Source: Echiichthys vipera (taxonomy: Eukaryota > Chordata > Actinopteri > Perciformes > Trachinidae). Taken from it: 64,000 nucleotides of DNA. Positions 50,901 through 61,695 of this stretch are shown piece by piece. The translations under genes and the position numbers were made by a program. A model generated the notes under the pieces. That model was not told where the DNA came from. It saw only the letters and a list, made by a program, of their open reading frames with translations, and made no database searches. Each line of letters starts with the position of its first letter. The stretch's first letter is position 1. Location: assembly GCA_963691815.1 (NCBI GenBank), contig OY829656.1:13000412-13064411 (forward strand). The letters are read 5' to 3'.

Positions 50901-52953
50901 TTGTCAAACACAACTTTAGTTCTCACCTAAAATGTTTACCTCTAATGCTTTTCAGTGGCTCATTAGAGCAGAGTCTGGGTATAACAAAAAGCCAGGAAGC
51001 CTTTTTTTATGACTCAACACTGTAAATGAAGGCAGAAGCCATCTCTGCCATGGCCTGTGAGGCAGCAGCAGCATCTGTGAGATGGAAAGGATAATGAGTG
51101 CTTTCACATTTTACCTTAAAAACTTACCAAATGGCCCTTATACCAATTAAGAGCTTGTTTTTCACTGGAGTGGCCATTATCAAATCTGACCTTCCAATTA
51201 TTTTTCTCATTTGCCTCCTGATTCTGTCACCCCAGTGTGCCTGGTTGGCCCTCAGAGGATGGACAAGGAATGGGTAATGGTTCTCCAAGCTGAGATCCAA
51301 AGCCCCAAGACTCTGCCACCCTTGTGCTACTATCTCCCTGTGTTATTATATTTTCTCACTATAGTCAATTGAAAAAAAACACACTACACATATCTTTTTT
51401 TCACCTTTTTTCCTTTTATTGTTATTTGATTGCTGCTTTGCTGCGCTTAACTCAAGATTTGGCCTGGATCTGGAAAAGTTGTGCACCACGTGAACTGCAA
51501 TACTCAAATAACTGTTGGAAAACTGTTAAATTGCTTCATTCTGAGCAGTATGAAGGACTAGTGGACAGTTTTGGATGCACAGTAACATGTATAGTGAGAG
51601 AACTGGCCTTTTATTTGTTTTGTTTTTTACCTTTCACACACGCCTTGTGTCTGGAGGACTGTTGTGCTTACCTGATGGTGACGACTGTTAAACAGCTGCA
51701 AAAGGGTCACAGACCCTCCTATCTGCCACTGGATATTCTTTCTCAGCCCCCATAGCTCACCACAATCCCCCAGGGTGAAGTGGAAGCTGTGCAGGGATTT
51801 CAGTTACTTACCAAAGCTTTTGCTACTTAAATATTAATTTTGATTCAACACACTGATCATAGCAAGATGTCACGCTGGGAGTTTGATGCTACCTTTTCAT
51901 CTGTAGTTAACATTAATGCCAATCTTGAAATGATATATCCAGTTATTTGATCATTTATTTATTTTTAAATTAAAAAAACAGAATATGTGAGAGCAATCAT
52001 TTCAGTACGGCTTCTTTAACCTATAAATAGGGAAATAAAAATGACTGAAAGGAATAATAAATAAATAAATGCTATCACAAAATGAGATTACATTGAAATT
52101 ACTGAAATTCATAGATCATCTGAGCATAAAAGAATCAGCGTACACCCTTGAAACAAAGCTGTGAGAATTCTATAGGGCATTACTGTCAGCCAATAATGAG
52201 CAGGTTGTCTTTCAAACACTACAAGTAAAACCAACCACAAAGCTTTTTACAAACGAACCCTCCCCTGTTTAATTCAGACTGAGACTCAGGGCTGTGAAAT
52301 AAAATGGTAAATTTGAACTTAGATGAACATTTTGACCCCTGGCTGTGTTTCTAATGCTTCAGAGATTACCTCAAGTCCCGCTACAAGAGAGGACATTGTT
52401 TAATTCATCATCCATGGAACACTGTTTCTCTGAGACTGCAAGTAATGACTCCATTAGCATTTTCAGCAGAGCAGAGCACAACCTGGGACCAAATGCATAA
52501 AACTCAGTTTCCACAAAATCATACAGAGTAATTATTGAGTCTACAAAACAGCATGTAAGAAGATGGAAATTGTCATTAGAAACAACAACAAAAAGGTTTT
52601 TTCACTGACTTAACTATCAACATAGTTTAGTATCACTGAGCAGTACTTTCCATAAAACAGAATGACAAAGGACCTAAAGTACTGTGTGATACATTGTTAC
52701 TTAGGAAGAAAGTAGCCTTGATGAAATAGCCATTCCATCATGATTCACAAACAACCCACAAAGGCCTAAGCATCATTTTAGTGTTCAAATTGCACCACAT
52801 TTTGGCTGTATATTACTCAGTGAATAGAGATTATGCCCTGCAGAAGTGCATATATAAAAAAACAACTTAACATTCACTTTTAAACCCTGTGGAGCCTCAT
52901 TTAAGACCATATGGATGAAAAATGTCTTGAAAAAATGCGGCAATAAAAGTGAA
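47971..52953. other. Long non-coding stretch, no gene seen
   Basis: No recognised gene or mobile element. The block at about 49805-50210 is markedly GC-rich and ends in a balanced segment with CACTTCATTAATATCCC and AACTAATTAGCCC, the sort of texture seen in conserved non-coding elements. The longest frames are 123 codons at 49440-49811 and 143 codons at 51324-51755. Neither has a recognisable domain or splice context. A short AATA/AAAT-rich simple repeat lies near 52051-52071. Confidence 0.45.
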
Positions 52954-53140
52954 AGGGCCGTCCACACCAAGAAGAATAACTATAACTATAATGTCAACAA
53001 TGTGAGCATCTACACTGATGAGTGATAATGTTCTGTAAACAGTGGCATCAAGCACGCGCTGCATCCTCCAGCTAAGAGAGATTTTCATCACCTCTAGGTT
53101 GCGTGTGATGGGGGATCTGAAAGTCAAGGCAAGTAACATA
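52954..53140 (+). mobile_element. Probable DNA-element fragment, GGGCCGTCCACACC end
   Basis: The block starts AGGGCCGTCCACACCAAGAA and continues with ACTATAACTATAATG, a signature I associate with a family of small non-autonomous DNA elements in fish. The region down to GTGTGATGGGGGATCTGAAA near 53105-53124 may belong to it. A matching right terminus is not visible, so the element appears truncated. It encodes no protein. Confidence 0.45.
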
Positions 53141-54949
53141 ATTAAAGATACAATCAAGATGTGTCAATATGTCTTGAATATAAAACGACTACTGTTAATG
53201 TACATTGGAAAAGAGTCAAGCAGAAGCTGATGAGACGAGGGCTCATGCTTCTGATTGTGGTGTATGACTTGAGGAGGAGAATAAATTAAAAGATCTGAAG
53301 GTATTGTCTGGCATGTATGCTTGAAGAACTGCAGGTATTTATATAGATTTCTTTCAAAGTAAAAAAAAGCTGTCTCATTGTGCATGGCTGCTTGGGGTCA
53401 TTGCGAGACAGTGATGGGAATTTAGGATGGGCAATGTATCTGGGTTTTTTGTTGATCTCGTGGAGAAATTTAATAAGCACTGCCCTGTGTGTTTGTTGAT
53501 GTCACCCTTTCTGTCATGCATGCTGCTCGTCGAAATCACAGCATTTAAAGAAACCAGGTAATGTCAGCACTTGAACATGAATGACACTTGTTAGCACTGT
53601 ACAATACCAAATATGTTATACAGTTCAAATAAACAGTATGCAAAGATAATGTGCATCAAACAATCATAGTTGAACTTGTTCTGAAAACCACTGCATGTGA
53701 ACCATCTGTTGTAGGGATATTACCAGAGAAGAAAGAGGCATTGATGGTACATGTGTAAGGACGAAAAAATAATCCTCCTAGTTGGAGGGAGTTTCATCGA
53801 AATGACATCTATTTGCTTCATTTTTGTTTCATTTTTGCATTTGACAAAACCCCAGTGCATTATTTTTGAGTAACACTAGAAATATTTAAAGCAGAGCTTC
53901 CATACTCGAGCAGATTTATAATCGTGTTGCATATGCAACTAAATTCCAATTCATTGGAGTAGATTATGAAACAAATGGTCCCTTAGCAACCAGACCCTTT
54001 GATGTTTGACGATGTCTGGTCTCTGGCTAGTGATGTCAGTCCAGTGAATCTACTTCATTCAGATGGAATGTGCCTTCGTTTTGACTGAGAGAGGAAGTCA
54101 CTCATAGCCAGACGGTAGATGTGCATACTACACTCGTACAGTATTGGTGTGTATTCACAGTCAGGAGTGAAACTCAGGATGCAATGAATGTAACAAATCA
54201 GGTCATAAAGATTTAGTCTACAGTTACGGTGACTCAGTTATGGATTGTGATGATGTTATTTTGGTGTATAAATTTCACAGTATAGTTCCTGTTGAGATGC
54301 ATCAATATTTTTCAATCCAACAAGAGTCATTTCAGGCATTCAATGAGAGAGATACTCGTCATGGATTTTTACAAAACACTATTTTACTTATGATATCATC
54401 CCAGTGGAAATTTTGTGCCATTGAACTGGCCAGCAGCCACCGAGGATAAATCATTTCAGGTGAAATGCTTCTGGTGGCTCTCAGCTTGTCACTTACTTAG
54501 CAGTGACAACATTATCCCGTTTAGTAAACCTGGTGGATGGAGATCAACGTTATTGCTGGTCAAAGCACTTCTCCGGAACTTTTATTTCATTTCCTTTCAG
54601 TTTTATTGTGTTATTGATGAAATTATATGAAAGCAATATCTCTCCCAGGCTCCTTGTGCGGTCTTAGTGAAAGATGAGATTCTGGCATTAAACCCACCTG
54701 TTTTGCCTCAAGTCAACGGGTGTGCAGTGCGGGTGTGTGTTTCTCTGTGCACACACATGCATTCATATAGATTTGTGTTTGCAGACATAAGAGCAGGCAT
54801 AAGTGTGAAATTGACCTCAGCCAAAGGGAGCTCAGCATGGATTATTTGCCTCTAGAGAGATGGAGTGGCCACCCACATGTCAACCAACATTAGTGAGTGG
54901 ATGTAGTTGACAACAAAATGTGCAGCTTAGATTCAGTCTCTGGCGCAAC
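53141..54949. other. Non-coding stretch, no gene seen
   Basis: No feature recognised. Frames of 60-73 codons lack motifs. Confidence 0.5.
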
Positions 54950-55260
54950 TAAGGCTGTCACGATAAAATAATTACAAACATTGGTATAATAAAAGTTAGA
55001 CCAAAATGATATTCAATACTTCTTAAGATACTACGATAAAAAATAAGAAGTCATTGTCACACAAAATAGAATCTTGTTTTTAAACAACCTGCACACACTG
55101 CAGAAAAAAGTAATTGAACACGTACCAACACACATTTGATTTTCTACCCCGTGGTTTCATCTCTGCAGCCTTGTGTTGAAAATAAGCTTTTGTGTTGCTT
55201 AGGAAATTTAGATTTTATCAATATTGTGCAGTTTTAAATGTGTGGTATTAAAAAGACAAC
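54950..55260. repeat. Possible degenerate dispersed repeat
   Basis: AAGGCTGTCACGATAAAATA near 54951 resembles the start of a teleost dispersed repeat beginning GGCTGTCACGAT. The rest is AT-rich and too degenerate to align by eye. Ends are not defined. Confidence 0.3.
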
Positions 55261-56006
55261 AGGAGCATCAATGATTTTGCTAAGCTTAGACTTAACACAT
55301 CTGTTTTACCCTTGCCTTGTCAGTTTTTTGGGATTGCTATTGTTAAAAGGGTTTATTTGATTAGACCTGTTTCATGTGTTTATTCTTGGAATGGATTTTT
55401 TTTTCTACCTCTCTTTCACAGGCTCATTGTTGATGCATTGTTTTTTAATTGCCTCCAATAATGAGAAATTTGTAAGGTGCTAAAAGAGCAGGAGTGGAGA
55501 GTGCCTATTCAGTCCTACAGTATTATTCATAAAGAAAACTAATACCATATAGACGTGTAAATAAACGAGCATGTCGATCAGAAATGGCCTTGAACAAAAT
55601 TGCTGCTTATGCCTCACCCGACATACATAAGAAACCCTGACCTGTTTGACTTTGTTTTCTCACCGTTTTGTTGCACCGGCTCAAGGTAGAACAGCTTCAA
55701 CTGTCGCAGACAAAACTGACATCAAATGAATTTCTTTCATGTACTAGCAGACGGCCTCAATCTTGTTTGACAGATGGTGGATGGCTTGGTAATGCGTTTG
55801 AAGCACTTTCTGATCGAAGAATTGGAATTAAAGGAATACTGTCTCATCTTTGACCCTACCTCTCTACACAAAAGGTCTTCAGTTTAGAGGTCTTTGATGG
55901 TGGTCATAATTATTAATGCACCGTAGTTACTGATTATTGTTGTTGACTTGCATTGCTATTGTATAGGCTCTCTGTCTCTTAATACTAGATGATACTGGTA
56001 AATCTT
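55261..56006. other. Non-coding stretch, no gene seen
   Basis: No feature recognised. Confidence 0.5.
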
Positions 56007-56069
56007 TAAATGCCACATATTATGCTAAATTTTTACGTTCATGCTTGTATTTTGGGTTTCTAGTAGACA
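56007..56069 (-). repeat. Dispersed teleost repeat, copy 2 fragment
   Basis: CATATTATGCTAAATTTTTA followed by GTTCATGCTTGTATTTTGGG and GTTTCTAGTAGA matches the reverse complement of the right end of the repeat at 18571-18785. Only about 60 bp are preserved. The two copies lie in opposite orientation about 37 kb apart. Confidence 0.6.
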
Positions 56070-56720
56070 GGGCTTGACAGTAACCGTTGCCAGTTCTTTG
56101 GCAACCATTTTGAAAAACCACTTTTTAACAGAAAAGCATCAACCAGCAAAAAGTAAATAAATGATTAATATTTGTTGGATCAGAGGTATTTAAATATTTC
56201 TTGTTACAGTCAGAACTAAAACCAGACAACAATGCGTGTGACAACGCATTGCCACGTTTCCCCACATTACTCATTTTACTCAAAGGCATTTGTTTTAGAG
56301 ACACTGACAAAGCAGAAAGTTAAAGTTCTTTAACTGTGGGGTGAAAAGACTTGACTTGCCCGTCAACATCACACATATGTGCAAATAAATTCACATTCAT
56401 CACATCACATCCGTACAGCAGTCCTAACGGCTCGTTTCTAAATAAAGGCTGTGTGCATTTCTCTGTGATTAAGCGTTTTGATTTTTTCACAGTATTTATT
56501 TAAGTTAGTGCGTTCAGTCACAGGAGAGCACTTGAGGTGTGTTTCTGTTTCTTCTGTGTTGATTGCATGTGATTTTATCTGCTGTTAATGAAATGGTGTC
56601 GACCTTTCATTAATCCCTGAAATTAAACATTTTACTTCCAGTGGTTGGTGCGGCCCTGAGTAAATCATTGTAGTTTTAATATTAATTTGAAGTGAAGCTG
56701 CTGTTATAGAATAGTAGTAT
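56070..56720. other. Non-coding stretch, no gene seen
   Basis: No feature recognised. Confidence 0.5.
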
Positions 56721-56822
56721 CCACATACACAGACACACACAAACACACACATACAACCAAAACTTAATCTAGTAAGAGTATTCACGGTCGCTTTGTACTT
56801 TGTGTGTACGTGTGTGTGTGTG
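56721..56822. repeat. CA tract followed by GT tract
   Basis: An imperfect CA tract (56721-56754) and, about 45 bp on, an imperfect GT tract (56799-56822). Together they could pair as an inverted simple repeat. Confidence 0.8.
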
Positions 56823-57996
56823 CGCATACGTAAGTATGTCAGTATTCACGGCACAATACAGATGTAGGATATGTGCTGTTAAATTTTCTTCAGCATTTCC
56901 AATTAGTTCAATATGATGAGTTATGTATTAATTTATTTATGCAAAAGTAGGTATTTTCAGTTGCACATCTCAGTTCAGTTTGGTGGCTACTCTGACAACA
57001 AACTTTTTTATTATACTGCATCACATGTTATCTTCCACCTTCTTGATTTCCTTTGGTTCATGTCTGGCCATGGTAATTTATCAAAATGTTTCAAGTCAAG
57101 TTTTCAATAGTTCATCATTGTGAGGCACAGGGTATCAATCATCACCAACACGAAGTAGCATTCAACTTGCTATTTTTCTGGTAGAATGCTGTGAAGAATA
57201 TATATTTTTCATCATCACCTCTCATGGAGAATATTAAGGCAGTATCCCCTAGGGGTGGAATTGCTTATTTCTCTGATGCCATATTGAACACAGTAGGATT
57301 GGACACATGGCATGTTTCTGGTTAAAGAGGCGGATTACCCGTGGAGGTATTTCTGTGTTGATTTCTCCTCCATGAGAAGCCATTAGCCTCCGGGGGCAGC
57401 GACAAGGTCTGCCCATTATTCAGGAACAAGGTGGTGGAAATGGAGAGGGATAAGACACAATGTGCTCAGGGCCAAGCCGTTCACTCCTCTGACCTGCTTC
57501 TCAGATGGCTTTTCCACACTCTCATGAAAGCCATTGCGCTGCATTTTAAAGAATAATAGAAACGCTGCCTCCTCCCAGGGAAACTATTTTAGCTTTGTAA
57601 TTCCTTGGCACCGGGGCATCTCTTTGAAGGTGACTTCACAGCAAGTTTTCTTTTTACACCTCACAAATGCCTATAACAAAAATCAAATGCTCTCTTAAAC
57701 AAGGGCAGTATGAGCATTGCTGCTTTTGTCGCTACATCAAGCTATGTCTATAAGGGTTGTAGAGAAAAATGAATTGCGTCAATGTCTTTGAAATACAGAG
57801 GTCTGTGAGGGCCATGTAGAGGATTCTGCATCTGTGTGATGCTTTCATCCCTGTTACTCTTGATCTTTGTCTCCCAGTATCCTGTGTGCTTCAACACCTT
57901 TAATTCATGCTAACTTAACCGATCGTCACTCTACTGCAAGGTGCAGGAAATACACTTTGGGATTTTGATCAGGTTATCTGTGAATCTGTTTTAAGC
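56823..57996. other. Non-coding stretch, GC-richer block near its middle
   Basis: The interval about 57320-57640 is more GC-rich and less repetitive than the surroundings and may be conserved regulatory DNA; this cannot be tested from one sequence. No coding feature is recognised. Confidence 0.4.
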
Positions 57997-58271
57997 AAGG
58001 CTTTACTGGGACGGCACGGCGGTGTGGTGGTTAGCACTGTCGCCTCCCAGCAAGACGGTTCCTGGTTTCGAATCCCGGCTGGGGACTATGGAGGCTGTGT
58101 GGAGCTTGCATGTTCTCCCCATGTCTGCGTGGGTTCTCCGGCCTTCTTCCCACAGTCCAAAGACGTGCACGTGTTAGGTCAGGTCCCAATGTCAGTTGGG
58201 ATCGGCTCCAGCCCCCCTGCGACCCCGATAGGGACAAGCGGTTGAAGATGAATGAATGAAGGCTTTACTGG
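57997..58271 (+). mobile_element. tRNA-derived SINE with 13-bp target duplication
   Basis: The body, 58010-58258 (about 249 bp), starts with a tRNA-like head. It has an A-box-like GTGGTTAGCACTG at about 58027-58039 and a B-box-like GTTTCGAATCC about 30 bp later, one mismatch from the GGTTCGAATCC consensus. These are internal RNA polymerase III promoter elements. The middle includes GTGTGGAGCTTGCATGTTCT and the 3' end carries a GATGAATGAATGAA tail, as in SINEs mobilised by LINE machinery. The insertion is flanked by perfect direct repeats AAGGCTTTACTGG at 57997-58009 and 58259-58271, the hallmark of target-primed reverse transcription. Because the duplication is intact, the insertion is probably fairly recent. 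A central part found in longer family members seems to be missing. Frames inside are not genes. Confidence 0.9.
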
Positions 58272-58636
58272 ACCAGGTTACATTTAGGACCAAACATTGT
58301 ACACACAACAAACCCCATAACACAATAGTCAATACACACAATTGTGTATCATTTGAAAAAAATACCACTTCCCTTAAAGTGATTGATACCAATAGAGTAT
58401 TTCGTTTCAAATAATGCTTTTGCATTGTATGCAATTATTTTTATTAGATGCCATTAGATTGCCATACTTTGAATATTTTGGTTTATTTAGGAACACCATT
58501 TGAGTAAACAATTAGTCACATATTACTGTTCTTCCCATCTTCACTTTGTTACTGATCAGTGATTTAGCAATAATATACAAATATTACAACAGTAAGAATA
58601 TTTGCTGTAAATTAGGATCCATGCATATGCTTTATA
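58272..58636. other. Non-coding stretch, no gene seen
   Basis: No feature recognised. Confidence 0.5.
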
Positions 58637-58800
58637 TTTTCTAGTGGTGGGTAACTTGATACCTTAAAGGTATCGGCAGAAATAACCCAGTACCAAATAG
58701 TAGTTGAAATTGATCTTGTGAAACGATTCCTAGTTGATCCTTTTTGTATGCAGATCTAGAGTGCAGTGACTTGGCAGGTTAACGTTCTGAAATGCTACTA
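58637..58800. repeat. Possible degenerate dispersed repeat
   Basis: A block beginning near TGGTGGGTAACTTGATACC, with AGGTATCGGCAGAAATAA and AGTGACTTGGCAGG further on, resembles a dispersed element in fish genomes. Ends and class are not resolved. Confidence 0.3.
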
Positions 58801-59536
58801 TGATGTTATGGGGTGCTTTTTGTGTACAATGTTTGGTCAAATCCGAAAACCTGATATCCCACCTGACTGTTTGACCACAGTTAGAACAGTATATAACCTT
58901 CAGCCACATTAACTGTGAGCCATTCCTGTTAGGAATAATTACATTTGGTCTTTGCCTTATTCATGGCATCTTTGGCTGCTGACGTGAACTGGTAGACTTT
59001 TAAGAATTATAGGAGAGCTTTGACACAGGAGAGTTCTTTATTGTCAAAGAGTCAACAGTTCATTTTATTAGCACACCAGGACACCAGGACTGTGTTGAAA
59101 AGCACTGACCATCAGTGGTAACAGGTAGAAGGCTGTCTGCACAGTAGGGGCTGCTGTTATGTTGTGAAGACTGTTGTGATTCTATAGCTCTGCAGTCTCT
59201 CACACACTTTCTCTAAAACAGGCGAGTTTGTTATTTCCCTTTGGGTAAATAATAATTGAGAAGGTAAATAAATATATAGAAATGTGTAAATTTTAAAGTC
59301 ACATTGGTAACATGACTCATCAGATCATTTGTTACACAGTACCATCTAAGAAGGGTCATTGGAAACCAATTGGGAAAGGGCAGGTGCTTTCAAAACGTAC
59401 CTGGCAGGTGATCGGATGAACTACCTCTCATTTCATCATCACGTTCTCTTCTTCTGATGAAGAAAAACTCAACTCTCTGATAAAAATGGCTTGCAAATAA
59501 GCTAACCTCTTTAGGAGCCACCGTTGTTGTTTTGAA
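58801..59536. other. Non-coding stretch, no gene seen
   Basis: No feature recognised. Confidence 0.5.
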
Positions 59537-59592
59537 CCCCCCCCCCCCCCCCTTCACACACCCACACACAGACACACACACACACACACACA
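59537..59592. repeat. Poly(C) run of 16 and adjacent CA tract
   Basis: Sixteen consecutive C followed, after TT, by an imperfect CA tract to about 59592. It accounts for the Gly-rich and Cys-Val-rich frame on the minus strand. Confidence 0.93.
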
Positions 59593-61680
59593 TTGTTGAT
59601 GGGCAGGTGACTTCCAGCCCCAACACAAATGCATTACTTAGAATCTGACAAGATGGATCTTCTTTAATCGCGAAAATTTAGCTGCTGTGCAAGGTGATCA
59701 CGCTGTTACCCTTATGCACCATTTTCTGTGTGTGTGTGAAGCATCTCACAGAGAAAGATCCCACACCTGGTAGAAAGTAGAATGTATTGTCAAATACAGC
59801 TTGGTCTTGACCAGTTCTTGACCACTGAGTTATGTTTCCTATTTATTGAGGAATTATTGTGAAATCCTTGTCCCCTTAAGCTGGAGGCGCTCAGATAAGG
59901 AGCTTAGGCAAATATCACCTGCTGCTTTCCCTCCTTCTTTCTATTCTAAGTAGCACACTCACTGTGTTTATAACAGAAAACACACCACTTCTTTTTTCCG
60001 CTTTAATACCAGGGGACCCTGAAATTGCTCTTATTAATCAGAGCAGTGATAATGAGCAGTGAATAATAACCATGAATGGAGGCCTACTGAATGCAATGAG
60101 ATGGGAAAAAAAAAATACCCCCACTCCCCTAGAGAGGTGTTTATTTGAGATTTGAGGATTTGAATGTTTCTGCGGTTGTCCCTAGAGACTTAGTGGGTAT
60201 TTCTGCCACTGACCTTATCCCTCGTAAGTGCAGTACCAGCTGCCATTCCCCTCCTTACCCGGTCCTCCCCCTTTTTCTTGTGTAAGGCAGTTTCTTTATG
60301 TGCTTTTCTGTGCTGAGAAAGTGGGCGAAGAGATTTTTACCTTAAGATTTCCATCCCTTTAACCTTTCAACTTTAATTGGCCAGCATAAGCCTGCATTAT
60401 AGAAGCCTTGAAAGGCAAGGTGTGGTTAAAAAAAAAAAATTAAAATCTCATGTATGATAACTCTCCTATACTGTATGAACATATAGTATACGTAGTTTCC
60501 AGTTTAATACAGGATAAGGACTGGTTAGCATGGTGAGCGTATTAGGCCTTGTCTGACGACAAAGAAGGCCTTTGGTGCCAAAAGTGATACATGGCAGTTT
60601 TTAACATTCTGCCCAATAGTCACAATTCATTCATTAAGCAAAAAGTAAAGGTTAAACATCCAGCTTTATAAAGCTATGCTGTAGCCTCTGTATTTATTGA
60701 ATACTGTATGTAGAATTTTGTGAAAACCTTGTGTTTACCCATTGGTTATTAAGTGTATTTCCACTAATCTAATGCAATGTGGATACAGCTGTACAGTATT
60801 TATTATATTATTAATAATAACTTTAACCGTATTTTTCCTTGTACTTATCACTGCTTTTTATCTGTGATTGCATTGTCATCAAACATGCTGTCAAAATTAC
60901 TAAAGTGCTTTTTCACACTGAAATCGATAAGCCATCCCTCCTGTTTTAGTAATTTGATTAACAATATGGTCTTACGTTCCCCACACTTTCAATGATGTAT
61001 AAGACAAACTTTAGACAAATCACTGGTTGCTCTTTTCCAGATTACTTGACCATGAGATTCATCGTCACATGATGTACTTGACTTCAGAGTTTTGGGGCAC
61101 AGCATGGGAATAATGGTGTTACTTATGGATGCTATTTGTTTCTAACGTCTGAGGTTTCAAAGAAAAATGCATTATCCTTTCTCCAATGTGCAATGTGCAA
61201 TGTGAGTGGACTTCAATGCCTTTTTTACTGTCCACAGTTGTTTTTTGCTACTGCAAAAGAACAGAAACCCAACTAAAGAGAGCGCTGCCCACAATAGGTT
61301 TTCACATTTAAGGAGTAAGAGGGGCAGAAAGACAATCAGGCAGTGTTCATGTCTGCTCCATTATTGCAGACCTTTGCCTGGGCTTGCCTTCAATCTCCTT
61401 CAGATTGGAGCTTCAGAGATGGTAATTGTTATAATAGCCACTTTTAGCAACAGTACTGAAGTACTTTCTCATCAACTGAATATCCCCCCTTCTTCTACAT
61501 CAAATCAGAAATCATACATGCAGAAAATCATCTGGACTCTCTTTAAAACTTATTAGATTGACAGGTGTTCCTTTCGATTGATTGCAGTCTAGAACAACAC
61601 CACAAGGAATTCTGACCTCAATTCTAATACATTATTTTATTAACACTTCTAATACAGTGTCAACAAGGCAAAGTATAGAG
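59593..61680. other. Non-coding stretch, no gene seen
   Basis: No feature recognised. The 116-codon frame at 61206-61556 has no known motif. Confidence 0.5.
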
Positions 61681-61695
61681 TATATATATATATAT
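61681..61695. repeat. Short (TA)n tract
   Basis: An uninterrupted TA run of 15 bp. Confidence 0.85.

Noticed and set aside
51324..51755. 143-codon open frame
   Set aside because: No domain, no splice context, mixed hydrophobic composition typical of AT-rich chance frames.
58027..58080. Apparent tRNA gene with A and B boxes
   Set aside because: It is the head of a SINE with flanking target duplications and lacks a foldable cloverleaf with a proper acceptor stem.
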